Shown one piece after another: positions 1 through 12,508 of a stretch of DNA of 64,000 nucleotides. The notes below the pieces were generated by a model. It searched no databases, had not been told where the DNA came from, and was given only the letters and a program-made list of their open reading frames with translations. This DNA is from Patiria pectinifera. Taxonomy: Eukaryota; Echinodermata; Asteroidea; Valvatida; Asterinidae. The stretch lies in the NCBI GenBank assembly GCA_029964075.1, contig CM057146.1:8513501-8577500 (forward strand), given 5' to 3'. The position numbers and the translations under genes were made by a program. Within the stretch, counting starts at the first letter, position 1. The number at the start of each line of letters is the position of its first letter.

Positions 1-277
1 GCAATTGATTACACATTCTGTGAAGGGGTACAAGCCTGCTAAACTGATTCTCTCGCCTTACAATTCCCAATGTCTACAAATTGCAACGTCTCATCTTAAG
101 TGGGGTCAGAGAACCAGACTACAAGAATATGGTTGGTTTTCTTGGATTTTCCAGCATCTCCGAACTCAAAACGTGAAACAAGCTAGTTAAACAATATTTT
201 CTATAGCACACTAATCCTCCAAATTCATTTATTTTTGAAGATTGCAGCAAAAGCAAATGTTGTATATTCCCTTTAAG
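1..277 (-). repeat. Family A hairpin MITE, truncated by window edge
   Basis: Minus-oriented piece of the family described at 59048. It shows the GGTCAGAGAACCAGACTA segment, the CAGCAAAAGCAAATGTTG segment and the terminal TATATTCCCTTTAA. The other end lies outside the window. It has no coding capacity. Confidence 0.7.
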
Positions 278-1426
278 GAGTGCATCAAAATTATAGATGT
301 TGCAGGGACAGGGAAAAATAGTGGACCCCAAATTTATAGAATGACCCACATGGGCTATAATAAAGGTTATTTGATACATGTATAGGCCTATTTTAAGGGT
401 ACATTCTGAAAACACACTTGTAAAATTTGCATCGAAAATAGTTCAGCTGATCATTATATCTTTCGTCAGCTGGTTGCAAGATTGATATTCCCCCAGGTGT
501 TTGTATAGTGTATGATCTTGCCCAAAGAGGGATGATAAATGCATCCATATGCATTTGTTACTTTTCTTATGATCCTAGCTCTACGGTTAGAGAATAGGGC
601 ATGGTCTTCTAGATAACTCACCCGGAAGGTATATCATAGTGATGCTCTGGCGGTCTTACCTGAGGCGACGAGACCTTCACAGATTGCTCAGGATGTCGAC
701 ATTTTGTTCACGAAAGATGTGGACATCCGGAGATGATTAATTGACGCCTCGAAAGATGAACATGAACAGATTTTGGGGAAAGAGGGAGCTTTGAGTATTC
801 CGAAGACGAAAAAAAAGTTTCTATAAACATACTAGTTAAAACGAATATAATGTGGATGAAGAGACTGGGGGAATCTTCCAGAATTTGGTTTCTATGTTAT
901 ACATGTACTTCATGGTCTATGTGGGTCACTGAACCATCTTCATCACTTAACTGCTCTAAAGAATATTCGTTACCCAAAGGCTCCGATTAAACCACTTTAG
1001 ATTTCTGTCAAAATATTGAACCTTGTTCAATTTAATAAATGACTGTCTCATCTCCTGAGGTCTAGATGTCTTTTAGGATTGACGATCGCCCTAAGCTGTA
1101 ATCATACTGAGTGAATTCATATGAGTACCTGTGTATCCCGTGACATGTATTTTGGTTGCGCCACTGTCGGAGTTTGCTCTGGTCTGGCGGATGTAGCCTT
1201 CAAGAACATCGTGACTGACAAGACTTTTAGTGACACATTGTATGATAAAGACTATATAGATGGGTTGACAGTTGGTACTGAATTGGGGCGTGGTGGAAAC
1301 AGGGCGCAAGGGATCCCTTTTACCCCTGGCGGAGGATTGGTCGGAGTTGGCATGTTGGCTATTCGAGTGGTTTTGTACATAATTGGGATTTCAGGGAAAA
1401 AATTAAGGTCTTCACAGTAAAAGTGA
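278..1426. other. No recognised gene or repeat
   Basis: Mixed-composition DNA. A 99-codon open frame at 1121-1420 (+) matches no family I know and overlaps an open frame on the other strand, so I do not call it a gene. Confidence 0.4.
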
Positions 1427-3215
1427 TTGGGCGGGATGGGCTGCGCTGCGTTGGATGGAAGTGACGGGATAAGATGGAAAGGGCTGGGTGGGGTGGGATA
1501 GGTTGGGGTTGGATTGGCTAGGGCTGGATGGGCTGGGTGCGATGGGTTGCGAAAGGATGGGATGGGATAGGAAGAGATGGGATGGAAGGGATAGGATGGT
1601 CTGGGTTGGCCCAACCCAGCCCAATGGTTGGGTTGGGTTGGGTTGGGTTGGGTTGGGTTGGGTTGGGTTGGGTTGGGTTGGGTTGGGTTGGGTTGGGTTG
1701 GGTTGGGTTGGGTTGGGCTGGGCTGGGCTGGGTTGGGTTGGGCTGGGCTGTGTTGGGCTGGGCTGGGCTGGGCTGGGCTGGGCTGGGCTGTGTTGGGCTA
1801 GGCTGGGCTGGGCTAGGCTGGGCTGAGCTGGGCTGGGCTGGCCCGGGCTGGGCTTCGCTGGGCTGGGCTGGGCTGGGCTGGGCTGGGCTGGGCTGGGCTG
1901 GGCTGGGCTGGGCTGGTCTGGGCTGGGCTGGGCTGGTCTGGGCTGGGCTGGGCTGGGCTGGGCTTGGGTGGGCTGGGCGAGGCTGGGTTGGGCAGGGCTG
2001 GGGTGAGCTGGGCTGGGCTGGGCTGGGCTGGGCTGGGCTGGGCTGGGCTGGGCTGGGCTGGGCTGGGCTGGGCTGGGCTGGGCTGGGCTGGGCTGGGCTG
2101 GGCTGGGCTGGGCTGGGCTGGGCTGGGCTGGGCTGGGCTGGGCTGGGCTGGGCTGGGCTGGGCTGGGCTGGGCTGGGCTGGGCTGGGCTGGGCTGGGCTG
2201 GGCTGGGCTGGGCTGGGCTGGGCTGGGCTGGGCTGGGCTGGGCTGGGCTGGGCTGGGCTGGGCTGGGCTGGGCTGGGCTGGGCTGGGCTGGGAAGGGCTG
2301 GGCTACGCTGGGCTGGCTGGGCTGGGCTGGGTTGGGCTGGGCTGGGCTCGGGTGGGCTGGGTTGGGCTGGGCTGGGCTGGGCTGGGCTGGGCTGAGTTGG
2401 GCGGGGTTGGGCTGGGCTGGGCTGGGCGGGGCTGGGCTAGGCTGGGCAGGGCAGGGCAGGGCAGGGCTGGGCTGGGCTGGACTGGGCTGGGCTGGGCTGG
2501 GCTGGGTTAGGCTGGGCTGGGCTGGGCTGGGTTGGGCTGGGCTGGGCTGGGCTGGGCTGGGCTGGGCTGGGCTGGGTTGGGCTGGGCTGGGCTGGGCTGG
2601 GCTGGGCTGGGCTGGGCTGGGCTGGGCTGGGCTGGGCTGGGCTGGGCTGGGCTGGGCTGGGCTGGGCTGGGCTTGGCTGGGCTGGGCTGGGCTGGGGTGG
2701 GCTGGGCTGGGCTGGGCTGGGCTGGGCTGGGCTGGGCTGGGCTGGGCTGGGCTGGGGTTGGCTGGGCTGGGTTGGTCTGGGCTGGGCTGGGCTGGGCTGG
2801 GCTGGGCTGGGCTGGGCTGGGCTGGGCTGGGCTGGGCTGGGCTGGGCTGGGCTGGGCTGGGCTGGGCTGGCCTGGACTGGCCTGGGCTGGGCTGGGCTGG
2901 GCTGGGCTGCGCTGCGCTGGGCTGGGCTGGGCTGGGCTGGGCTGGGCTGGGCTGGGCTGGGCTGGGCTGGGCTGGGCTGGGCTGGGCTGGGCGTGGCTGG
3001 GCTGGGCGGGGTGGGGCTGGGTTGGGCTGGGTTGGGCTGGGTTGGGTTGGGTTGGGTTGGGTTAGACGGACTGGGATGGGTTGGGTTGCGTTGGGGCGGG
3101 TTGGGTTGAGATGGAGATAGGTTGGACTTATCTGAGGATTATGGAACGGGATGGGGTGGGTTAGGGATGGGATGGGATTCGGAGGACAGTGTGGGGATGG
3201 GATGGGATGGAATAC
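1427..3215 (+). repeat. GGGNN pentanucleotide satellite (GGGAT / GGGTT / GGGCT)
   Basis: The + strand is a nearly unbroken run of GGG triplets every 5 nt. The variants are zoned. Degenerate GGGAT-like units lie outermost (about 1427-1620 and 3066-3215), GGGTT units come next (about 1626-1715 and 3020-3063), and a long homogeneous GGGCT core lies in the middle, almost perfect at 2010-2290 and 2530-2870. Because the period (5) is coprime to 3, all three + frames stay open and read Gly-Trp-Ala-Gly-Leu repeats; these frames are artefacts. Three-G runs with 2-nt loops are textbook G-quadruplex sequence. Confidence 0.95.
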
Positions 3216-4089
3216 GAATGGATTGCGGTCTTGATGAAGGGAATGGTAACTGATGACAGCTCAAGGTTATCTGTCACGTCGGGATTTGATACAGCGTCAT
3301 AAGACTCCTTGCCGTAAAACTTAGAATTCGGTTTCTATCTTCCGTCCTGAAAGTGGCAACATTGAAGCTTATTCCCACTGAATTACACGTAGAAATTCCA
3401 AACTCTTCCTATTAACATTTAACGCTCGCAGTTCCGTAAGTTCAGACTTTCACACAGCTGAACGTGCACGGGCGGATTCCCATGCAGAGCTCAATTAATT
3501 AGTCATATCAATTAGCCGTGGGAAGTTGCTTTCGTGACAAGTACCGGGACGTCCTTGTCTCACTGCCGCCCGTCCCCGGGTACTGTCGGGGGTAAAAAGT
3601 GCAGTAGTCCTGGGTCCAATGTTGAGGGTTGTGCCACTTTTGATGCCAGTGCTTCCGTTTTGATAATTTGGCTGCTCTGGCGTCCCACCCAACCATGGCC
3701 TCCATTTTATGACCCGGCTGACGAGGGAATTCTTAGTTCCAATTATTGATAATCACTGTGATTTTCCCGATTAAATGGAGATGCTGTAGAAAAAAAATGG
3801 TTTGAAAATTCATGTGCAATTCAAGGTCACAATACTTTGCATGGCATTTGCTCGAACCGGTTAACATGTCTTTGCTAAGCGCATTGTGCTTAGCAGTTAC
3901 TCGATATTGATGCTTAAAGCACTTGCGCTGGAATTCTGCCTACAATCTTGTAAGGCAATCCTTGGTCACGGATGAAAGTCTGTGTGCGCAAAAAAACAAA
4001 TCTGCTTCCTATGTGAAATACCCAAACCGTATAAGTGCAATTTCTTTACTCTTGAAGTAAACGGAGATTTTTCGCTTATGGTAAGCCGA
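3216..4089. other. No recognised feature
   Basis: Non-repetitive intergenic DNA. The short open frames on both strands between 3495 and 3749 overlap each other and look like chance. Confidence 0.4.
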
Positions 4090-4259
4090 GTCATGACACA
4101 TGACCCTGTCTTGAACTTGAGGCCCCCTTCAATGGCGAATGCATTGTGGAGCCAGCTATGCGCAAAGCTTTATTGTCCCATGACGGATTATCTGTACAAT
4201 AGCTAGCACAATGCTTTCGCCATTAAAGGGGGCCTCTGTGATAGAATTGACAGCGTGCC
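4090..4259. mobile_element. Family C MITE (AGGCCCCCTTCAATGG ends), copy 1
   Basis: Contains AGGCCCCCTTCAATGG at 4120 and its inverted partner near 4220-4235, followed by ATAGAATTGACAGCGTGCC. The same layout recurs at 43683-43843 and 56934-57075, so this is an interspersed family of about 145-170 bp with nested inverted repeats. It has no coding capacity. The left boundary is approximate. Confidence 0.65.
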
Positions 4260-4544
4260 GTCTATACATGTATGTGATTCCAGCCAGGGAAGGCGCGCTC
4301 AGCCGAGCCTGCCACAGCTTCCCCACTCCATTAAAAAAATTGCGTACCTTTTTACCCTGGTAAAACGCAACGGCGCGTGATCCCACAGTTTCTCGGACTT
4401 AACGTCCCTTAAAAAAAGTCCTCCAGAGGCATGAATAGGTGGAAAAGGGTGAAATAATTATTTTATCGACCATCAAGATTAGATTAAACATAACTTTGTG
4501 AAGAAAACTCAAAATTTGTGGGGGGGGGAATAAAAATGTAAAAT

Positions 4545-4625
4545 TCCTCCACGATTCGCACCCGGAACCTGGAGCATTCAGATCACTGATTTAGCGCAGC
4601 AACTACGCAGGCCACCGTGGAACAT
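4545..4625 (-). repeat. tRNA-like (SINE head), weak
   Basis: Read on the minus strand it has an A-box-like GGTGGCCTGCGTAGTTGC and, about 40 nt on, a B-box-like GGTGCGAATCG. No full cloverleaf is evident, so a decayed tRNA-derived SINE head is more likely than a tRNA gene. Around it, 4260-5474 shows no gene. Confidence 0.3.
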
Positions 4626-5482
4626 AAACTATAAGAACATATTCCGAATCAGGTGACATTATTTATTCGTTCACGTGATATGTTTCGCGCATGCTTATTA
4701 GTATAACGGTCAATGACTTTACAGAGCTTCAAAACAAAATAGTAGCTGCCTGTCCAGTGGCTATCCGTAAAAGAATGGGAGTATGTAGATAAAGGAACCG
4801 ATTAATAATGTCCACTTCCTATATAGTTTACAAGGATGGGCTCAATAATGGCTCGTCCCGTGCTTGTCCTGACTCTGCCTATTCCAGGTTTGTCACGTTC
4901 TTTCCTATTCAGATCAGAATGTTGGTGTCGGTGCTATATACAAACGTCTACCTTACTGCGCCCGAACATGCACAATGCACGAAAGTAAATATTTAGAGCA
5001 AACGAAATAAAGACCAAGTATTATTTTTCAATGACAGCCGAGTGGTATGCCGCCAACTAGGCGTTAGCTATATCGGTCGGTCGCCCGGTCGTGAACCGAG
5101 TCTCCATTTATCGGCCGTGGCGTGGCGGGAAAACTGGCACGCGATGGCGGCATCAATCCATTATCGCCTGCCAGTTTCCGTGGCCCGTGTAAAATCGGGC
5201 GTTAAATCGTGCGGCACGCAAACCCAAAGCCGTAACACGGAATCCGCTTAGACTATAGTCTCTGAACGCACACTATGAGCCACGCAACGGCTGTGACTTA
5301 TCCTGTTAATCCCCTCAATCATAGGCGGGGATCCGTGATTTGGCAGACGCTCTCCGGAAGAACGCGCCCGTGCGAGCAACGTCTTTTGAGGACCGAAGGT
5401 CGACCCAGAGGGAGAGGTCGTTTGGCATCTCTCTATCCGCTGTCTGAAATGATTCGCGAGAAGCACCAGTGCGCGTGACATG

Positions 5483-5736
5483 CATGGGCGTCGCCAGGAT
5501 TTTTTTCCGGAGGGGGCAAAGCAAATTTTTTTTTTCCAAAATCGTTAACTTTTTCATTATATTCTCAATTAATCATTTTTCCAAGCGTGAGCAGGGGAGC
5601 ATTTGCCCTACCCCCCCCCCCCCTTAAATTAACAGCAATATGGCTTCGCACCTCTTTTTCCTTCTTCTTTCTTTTTTTTTTTCCTTCTTTTTTTTCGTTT
5701 TTCCGGGGGGCAAGTGCCCCCCTCGCGACGCCCATG
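5483..5736. mobile_element. Short hAT-like MITE with CATGGGCGTCGCC ends
   Basis: Terminal inverted repeats CATGGGCGTCGCC (left) and GCGACGCCCATG (right) enclose C- and T-rich filler. The flanks are GTGACATG (5475-5482) and ATGACATG (5737-5744), an 8-bp duplication with one mismatch, which fits hAT-type integration. It is non-coding. Confidence 0.6.
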
Positions 5737-5744
5737 ATGACATG

Positions 5745-7415
5745 CAAGAAAAACGGTACAGGAAGAGTCATTATTACGAGTCCTCAACTTCACACGTGTA
5801 ATATCTACGTCTTGAGCAAGTGCACAGTCCTACTGAGGCTCAATTTCTTCCAAGAGAGCCATAGAAAAAAGAAAACTTCTGTGTTAACTCAATTGGGGTT
5901 TTTAGTAGGGGAATTTCAGCTATGATTTTAAAAAAATCACGGAGAGACCAACTTTTGTCAGGTCGTACCTAAATAGGATATATTATAATTATTTTAGTGG
6001 TCCGTGACGGGTTATAAAAACGAAATACTCACACCATTTTCAACTTGGAACATTTTGTAATTCTTTAAATTCTGATAAAATTGGGCTGCCAATGGATGTA
6101 CTTTCAGAGCCCCCTGATGCTGATGTCGTAAATGGAAGTGTTTAATTCCTGGTTTCCACCCGAAAGTCCCCCCCCCTTCCCACCCTCCCCACTGGCCTCC
6201 ATCCACCCCAATGTCTAACTCTGGCGCCGCAAAAGATAATTCCATTGCGTGTGATCATCTTCAAGATAAAGCGCAGGGGATTTCCTCAGCCATAGCAAGG
6301 CAAGGCCGTTCTAAATATAATCCACGAATTAGTTATAGATGCGCAGAGAAAAATATTGCAGGGGAAAAAACACGCACGCGTGTATGACGTGACCCCCTTG
6401 ACTACATGCGTGTCAGTTTATCACTCCGACTTCCCAACAACAGCCGCATAAATCCCTCTCATTAAGTCGCATTAAACACGCCATCTAGATAACTTCCGAA
6501 GTAAATACCAGAATATTACCGCACCGCGGTCTATATTTAGGGCAAGCATGCCGCAGGAGTTTCCCTTTTTCACGGGCGTGCAGATATCCCGGGAGAATTA
6601 GTTTTCAAACACCAGTAAAACGGTCTGGTATTAGTCACGAGTTGTCTTATATTTTAAAGCCTGATGACAAGGCTTGTTACATCGTGTGCCGTCATCCTCA
6701 CGTACGTCCTACTACAGTCGGCCGTGGCTGGGGCGAGCTAGACTTGCCGGAGACGTGAAGCGATGAAATCCCCTGGCGGCACGCTATAATGATAAAGTCA
6801 CCTGTTACTACACGCGATACCATTCCGATGTCTACCAGTGGCGAAACTTTAGGGGAGGGGCATGGGGAGGTCAACCCCCCCCCCCTCCGCGGGCCTTCCT
6901 CCCCCCGTTCAAAATTGGTGAAAGCAAAAATGAGCTTTTGTTAATGTTAATGAATTGAAGGAAACCCATTTTTTTGACAAGAATTTGAAGCTATACTTAC
7001 TTAACTTATTTGAATTTTTTTTATACGGGGTGACAAAAAAAATCCTTTACAAAATCGTAAGAATAGTGTTATTATGCTGATTTGAATACAAGTCACCAAA
7101 ATCACTGTTGTCCACGTGTAAGTCTAGTGTTGTGTGGGTTTTTTAGTCTTCAATTTCAAATCAAGCTCCGGAGCTCAGGCAAGCGGATGGAATGAATCCG
7201 TCCGTGGACAAACAGGTTTGGCACATGACATTTTCAAACTACAGTACATGTACCATATCTCATAGACAAAATATGCATTTGCAATCATTTTTTTCCGTCA
7301 CTTATGTTTAAAGATCAACATTTTAATATCATTAAATTGATTTTTTGAAAGATGCCCAACAAGTAGGTGAAAATTGCTGTGAAGTGTGGGTTTCCTTCTT
7401 TTGCACCACCGTATA
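5745..7415. other. No gene; a one-ended G-rich repeat scrap near 6840-6905
   Basis: A CAGTGGCGAAAC-type start at about 6837 followed by a G/C-homopolymer stretch resembles the ends of the MITEs at 12509 and 46686, but no second end was found. Otherwise nothing is recognised. Confidence 0.35.
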
Positions 7416-7822
7416 CTACACTCTAAAAACTGAAGAGTTGAATTCAACACTTACATGTGTTCGGTCAGTGCAACAATTTGAAAGTGTTAAAATCCAGCAT
7501 TTTAAATGTTAAATCCAACACTTAAAATGTTAATTCAACATTTCAAATGTTGATTATGTTGAATCAACACTTTCAAAGTGTTAAAGTTGAAAATGTTGAT
7601 TCAACACTTTGAAAGTGTTAAAGTTGAAAAATGTTGATTCAACACTTTCAAAGTGTTAAAGTTGAAAAATGTTGAATCAACACTTTACAACATTTAAAAT
7701 GTTGAATTAACATTGTAAGTGTTGGCTTTAACATTTAAAATGCTGGATTGAACACGTTCAAAGTGTTGCACTGACCGAACACATGTAAGTGTTGAATTCA
7801 ACACTTCAGTTTTAGAGTGTAG
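7416..7822. mobile_element. Palindromic MITE with CTACACTCTAAAA ends
   Basis: The whole 407 bp folds back on itself. Left end CTACACTCTAAAAACTGAAG mirrors the right end CTTCAGTTTTAGAGTGTAG, and the arms carry matching TTGAATTCAACACTTACATG and TGTTCGGTCAGTGCAAC segments. The centre is a series of AAAGTGTT / AACACTTT units. TA next to the CACTCTAAAA termini would fit a Tc1/mariner-type TA target, but TA is part of the palindrome, so the target duplication is ambiguous. There is no transposase. Confidence 0.85.
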
Positions 7823-8819
7823 GGATATAGCAGACCATTCTATATAATCACCTGTTTGCAACAATACCTATCAGAGTATTACATTGACCGACATTCTAGC
7901 CAGCCTCTTGCGCACCCATTCTTCACTGTCGAGCATGGATGTACGTTGAACTGAAGGGTTCAATGACACTTTGAACCGTTCGTAGCGGTTTACAGTAAAC
8001 AAAGCTATATCATGGATCACATGATTGTTTTTTTTCCCGTCAAAATATTCGAGACACGCACGCGTGGCTTTCGTGACATGTGAAATTAACTGCCATTGTT
8101 TTTGTGGTCATTTCTTGACCCCAACATGTTGCTGTACATTGAACATCTCCGATGAAACAATGGACACTTCCGAAGAAGTTTTATTATGAAGTATATAATG
8201 AAGTATTATTTCATAATGAAGTATAAGTTGAATTGACGAAGTCTTGTCGTGTCGTGTAATTTGCTTCTCAAGCAAGTGGGGACAATTTATGACCATTTTC
8301 ATCAACTTTCGAAAAATTGTAAAGTACAATTCTTAGAAATCGCTGCAAAATTATCGGCGCGGAGATCCCCATGCATCTCCGCTCATGCATATCTACTTCA
8401 TCGAAACTGTTTTTTCCGGTTCTGTGTAAATGGCATAATGCTTGCACAATACGTCAAAGCCACAACAACTTGAATCACTGTAAAATTCCACAAACTGATA
8501 TTGTTGTTTTGTCTTGCCAGTCATCACGGCTATCCACGATTTCTAACTTCTTGATGTGTGCGACTGGTGTACGAAAATAAGCACGCATTTACAAAAGTAC
8601 ATTTTTTTTTAATAGTAAATTACAAATTAGGCTACATCTCATCATTATAAACTCCAGTTAGTAAACTTGTTCCTGTTTGGTGAAACTCGAGTCATTTATA
8701 CAACACATGGCCATCAGTTAAAATTGCATCGCTCTTTTGAGTTATGAATGATGATTCCTTTTCAAGGCTGAGTCCAGAATTTGGCCGTTTTTTCTCCCAT
8801 TTGCTCCTCGACTCCTCTC
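7823..8819. other. No recognised gene
   Basis: Intergenic AT-rich DNA. Short open frames at 8108-8580 occur on both strands and have no family resemblance. Confidence 0.35.
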
Positions 8820-9560
8820 AATTCGAAGCTAGAACCCGCGGAGATTGTAGCCTTTCACCAACGCCATCGTGGCGTAACTTGCCCGCATTCAAAGCGGCGA
8901 ACGCGAAGCGACTGGAGATGGAGACCACACATGCGAGTGGCGAAGCCACGAGGGCCTTTTGCAACTTGTCGAGAAATTTTTAAATTTTTCTTTATAATCT
9001 CGATTTTTGCTACCCCAACAGGGTAGCAAAATTCCAACCAATCATCAGCCTTTTCGTGCGTGCGTGGCTACCACCCGGACGCGGACGCGTCGACGAGTCA
9101 CGTCGGATGCTTGCACAAAATAAAAAAATAAAAAATCCGAGTCTAGTTTTCCACGAAATCGTGACTGCATAATTGTTATTACATTATCTTATTTTAACTT
9201 TACTTATAAAGGTATTTCAACAAATCATTTGAGGGTATTAACTTATTTTTCATCTGAACTTACAGTTATTTGCTCTTACGGTTTCCTTACTCACCCTTCT
9301 TTTAGAAAATGGAAGCGACTAGGCAAAATCCGCGTTGTGATTGGTTAACCTTCAGCACGCTTCTTATTTGCATAAAAATATGAATAATTCAACAAAATCA
9401 AGTTGCAAAAGGCCTCGTGGCTTTGCCACTCGTGCGTGCTGACTTAATCTTTGCTCCTGTCGCTTCGGGTCTTCGCAACTCCGCCGCTCTAAGCCACGAA
9501 GGCCTGGGCAAAAGGCTACGGAGATTGCTGAAGCAGGATCGGGCTCTAGTGTGGAAATGG
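8820..9560. repeat. Large inverted repeat (foldback), about 140-bp arms
   Basis: The left arm (about 8820-8965: GGAGATTGTAGCC, GCGAAGCGACTGGAG, GAGTGGCGAAGCCACGAG, GGCCTTTTGCAACTTG) reappears inverted at about 9400-9530 (CAAGTTGCAAAAGGCC, CTCGTGGCTTTGCCACTC, and so on). The spacer of about 430 bp has no gene. It may be a MITE with long arms or two inverted copies of one. Confidence 0.7.
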
Positions 9561-9581
9561 GGCAATATAGATGCTCTAATC

Positions 9582-9919
9582 ACACTAGAACCCGGGTTGC
9601 AACCCTCGGCGAACCCAGTGCCACCCCGGGTTGTGTTTTTTTTATTTTTCAACCCCGCGTTCAACCCCGCATCGTTTCACACTTGTTTTCATGCAAATCG
9701 AGCTTATCATGCTCAGTTACTACTGATTTGAACCCTGGAAAGAATTTCAACCCGGGTTGAAAATCTCAACCCTGGTCTGGGGCAGGGTTGAGTTCAACCG
9801 GGGGCGAAATCAATCTCAGGGTTGACGCAGGGTTGAAATTCTGAAAGTGTGAAACGATGCATGTTTTCAGTCCTGCGTCAAATCTGCGTCAACCCCGAGA
9901 TTAATTTTGTCTAGTGTGA
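9582..9919. mobile_element. MITE-like element with CACACTAGA ends and AACCC(C/G)GGTTG core
   Basis: CACACTAGA (left) and TCTAGTGTG (right) bound a region full of mutually complementary AACCCGGGTTG, AACCCTGG and CAGGGTTG blocks, so most of the element can pair with itself. It is non-coding. Confidence 0.6.
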
Positions 9920-10124
9920 AAAGTTGTTTTAAGTGGATCAGGACCAGTGGCGTAACTACGTGGGGGAGGGGTACACACGAGGGGGGAAGGGTACACACGG
10001 GGGGTGGCCCTCCCGGTGCTCCCATTTAATAACTTGAATTGAACAAAAGTCTTTATCATTTACAAAGATACTGTTACAACCCAATTACAGCAGTAACTAT
10101 TTTACAAACTCTGACAATCATTTT

Positions 10125-10225
10125 GCTATGCCTGTTGCGGGTACCCGGGTACCCGCCCGCGGAGGCCAAGAACCGGTTCCATTTTATCGGGTCGGGTACC
10201 CGTAACCGAATTTATAAATTTCGAC
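10125..10225. repeat. GGGTACCCG-type palindromic repeat, copy 1
   Basis: GCGGGTACCCGGGTACCCGC with AACCGGTTCCA and a closing GGGTACCCGTAACC. A related segment lies at 41235-41330 in the NPRL3-MPG spacer. The remainder of 9920-11071 shows no gene. Confidence 0.5.
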
Positions 10226-11071
10226 GCAACGTCCAAGACAAAAAAAACCCACAAGTACATGCATTCAAATATCACTAACAGAAGATTTACAAAGTTCAGA
10301 GTGAGTTTACCGACGGTTCCAAAACTCCATTGTGCGGTTTATATTTTGTTTTCAGTTTTATTTAGACTATCTTTGATGCGTCTCCAGAAGCCCGAAAGTG
10401 GCGAAACACGATAGTATCAAGTTGATTTTGCATGGGCAGGCACAGTTTGCAAAAATCAAAAAGTTGAAATTTACATCCTTGTTAATCAAGAGGGAGATAT
10501 CTGGTCCCTACCCTTTTGGTGTTTTGTTGTGTGTTTTAGTATTAAATTCAGCCCCTTTTATTTTTTTAAGTTGCATGACTTTTTTATGAAAGTTTGTGAA
10601 GTATTTATTCATATTTAGACGACTGCCAGCCAGCAGCTGTGCCATCGTTGGAGAGAGGCGGATACAGTACATAGTTTTCCTTGCCTAGCTATGTTGGGCG
10701 AAGGGTGACCGTTTTAGCAGATTTTCCGCTATAGATGTGACAGATTTGTTGGGGGGGGGGGAACGAATCAGGCATAATCTTGAATTTCATTTAGCAGATT
10801 TGTGCGGTTTTCATCCGGTCACCCTTAGGTTCACACGTACATCATAGTGCTGTGCGTGCGTTATCAAAATTGGACACGCTTATTGTTAGTTTTTAATGTA
10901 TTTCGTGTAGTTCAAGGTGATCATAGCAGATTTTTATTGAATCTAGCAAAATTTTGAAATGCACTAAGCAGAAATTTGCGATTCCCATCCGGTCACCCAG
11001 TTGGTAATGCCAAATAGCCGAGTGTTGGAACAGTTATGGATGTTGTAAACAAGGACAGACTATTCTAATAC

Positions 11072-11598
11072 TTAAAGGGAATATACATCATTTGCTTTTG
11101 CTGTAATTTTCAGAAATGGATGGAATTGGGGGGTTGGAAATATGTAGCAAATATAGTAACACTGACTTTTTTGAGGTTTTGGGTTCGGAAATGCTATAAA
11201 AACCAAGAAAAACAATCATTTTCCTGTAGTCTGGTTCCCTGACTCCATATAAGAAGAAACAGAGCAGTTTACATACATTGGGGAATTGTAAGGTCAGGGA
11301 ACCAGTCTAGCTGGCTCGTACCCGTTCATAGGTTTATAATCGATTGCAAACAAGTGCGATGGTCAATTGGGGCCAGTATTTGAAAAAAAGCCAGTTTTTT
11401 CCAACGCTCATCTGCCGATCAGCGTTGGAAATTGATACAAAAATACCACTTTTCTTGAAAATGACAGTATACCATGCAGGTGCCATGATTGTACAGGATG
11501 ATTTACACTGTCATTCACTAACAGTCCAGCAAGGTATTTCAAAATGATTTGGTAGTTTTATTTTTTGATGTTTGCAAATGTTGTATTTTCCCTTTAAC
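11072..11598 (+). mobile_element. Family A hairpin MITE
   Basis: Full-length plus-oriented copy, about 527 bp, from TTAAAGGGAATATACATC to GTATTTTCCCTTTAA. Internal pairs are CTGGTTCCCTGAC / GTCAGGGAACCAG and an imperfect 28-nt palindrome at 11401-11428. TTAA at both ends is consistent with a piggyBac-type TTAA target, but transposase assignment is inference. Confidence 0.85.
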
Positions 11599-12508
11599 CC
11601 AAAATAAAGAATACCAATTGGTTATCTCATCACTGCGGCTTACACTAATTTCCTCAGCCCTCTTGCAATGTCAGCAGTATTTTACAAATCCGAAGAATGT
11701 TTTTGATCGCCAGTCTTGTTCATACCAGAGATTGTGTAACTTACAAGGCTGGCGTGAAATAACAGACGCCCCCCATCTCACAAGGACGGATAGTTTAGTG
11801 TTTAAAAAAAGTTGCGAAGGTACTAGGTATAATAAACACATCTGGAAGGCCATGCACGAAAACCCCGTTGAGCAATTTGACAGCGCCAAACTTTTTAGTC
11901 TGGTTTCCAGCCGTTCCGAGCTGTCACGGAATGGGATCAGCAACCAATGATCATCAGCAACTTGAAGGGACGTTAGGGCCTGAAATCTACCAAGACTCTA
12001 TGTTTTGGATTGTTTACTTATCCTATTTCAAAGGTCTGGTCGAAAGGAAACTCAAACCTATGTCTTACCGTTCCCGAGAAAAGCCGAATAAAACTGGTTG
12101 TTTTACATCGGACGCGGCGGACATGTTGTGGCATACGCCCCCATTTCCAGCCGTGTCCATTCAATGTACGATACTCGTTGTACCGACATAAAATGGTGTT
12201 TCTCGCACGTCCGCAAAATGCGATGCACTGGTGGAACATATTATACGGCAGGATTCACAACTATAGCACCCAACATTAACAGCTCGATTTTTGAAAACGC
12301 CCAGTTTTTAAAGGATGGTTGTGTGGATGTTTATATCGTACTTTTGAATGCTCTTTCCAATTAACACCGTTTCGTTTAAAACGCGTTTTGTAGCCCAATT
12401 GGGCGCATTCCATGGACGTAATGTTTATTTAAATGCAAAGCTCGACTTACATGATGACCTTTTTGAAACCTGCACTTCGATTGGATATTTTTTTTATTAT
12501 GAGAGCGC
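11599..12508. other. Unrecognised stretch with several overlapping open frames
   Basis: Open frames of 60-130 codons occur in different frames (11549-11950, 11868-12191, 12098-12364 on +; 11671-11943 and 12018-12239 on -). None has a family signature that I know. The pattern could be a decayed mobile-element reading frame or chance. Confidence 0.3.

Noticed and set aside
1121-1420. 99-codon hypothetical gene
   Set aside because: No family resemblance, no splice or promoter context, and it is overlapped by a minus-strand open frame of similar size.
1626-1715. Interstitial telomere made of GGGTT units
   Set aside because: The animal telomere unit is TTAGGG; this array has a 5-nt period and grades into GGGCT.
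1528-3120. 530-codon open frame of Gly-Trp-Ala-Gly-Leu repeats
   Set aside because: A 5-nt repeat without stop words is open in all three frames; this is the satellite read as protein.
11549-12364. Gene or pseudogene from consecutive open frames
   Set aside because: Frames switch without plausible introns and no motif is recognisable; kept only as an unrecognised stretch.
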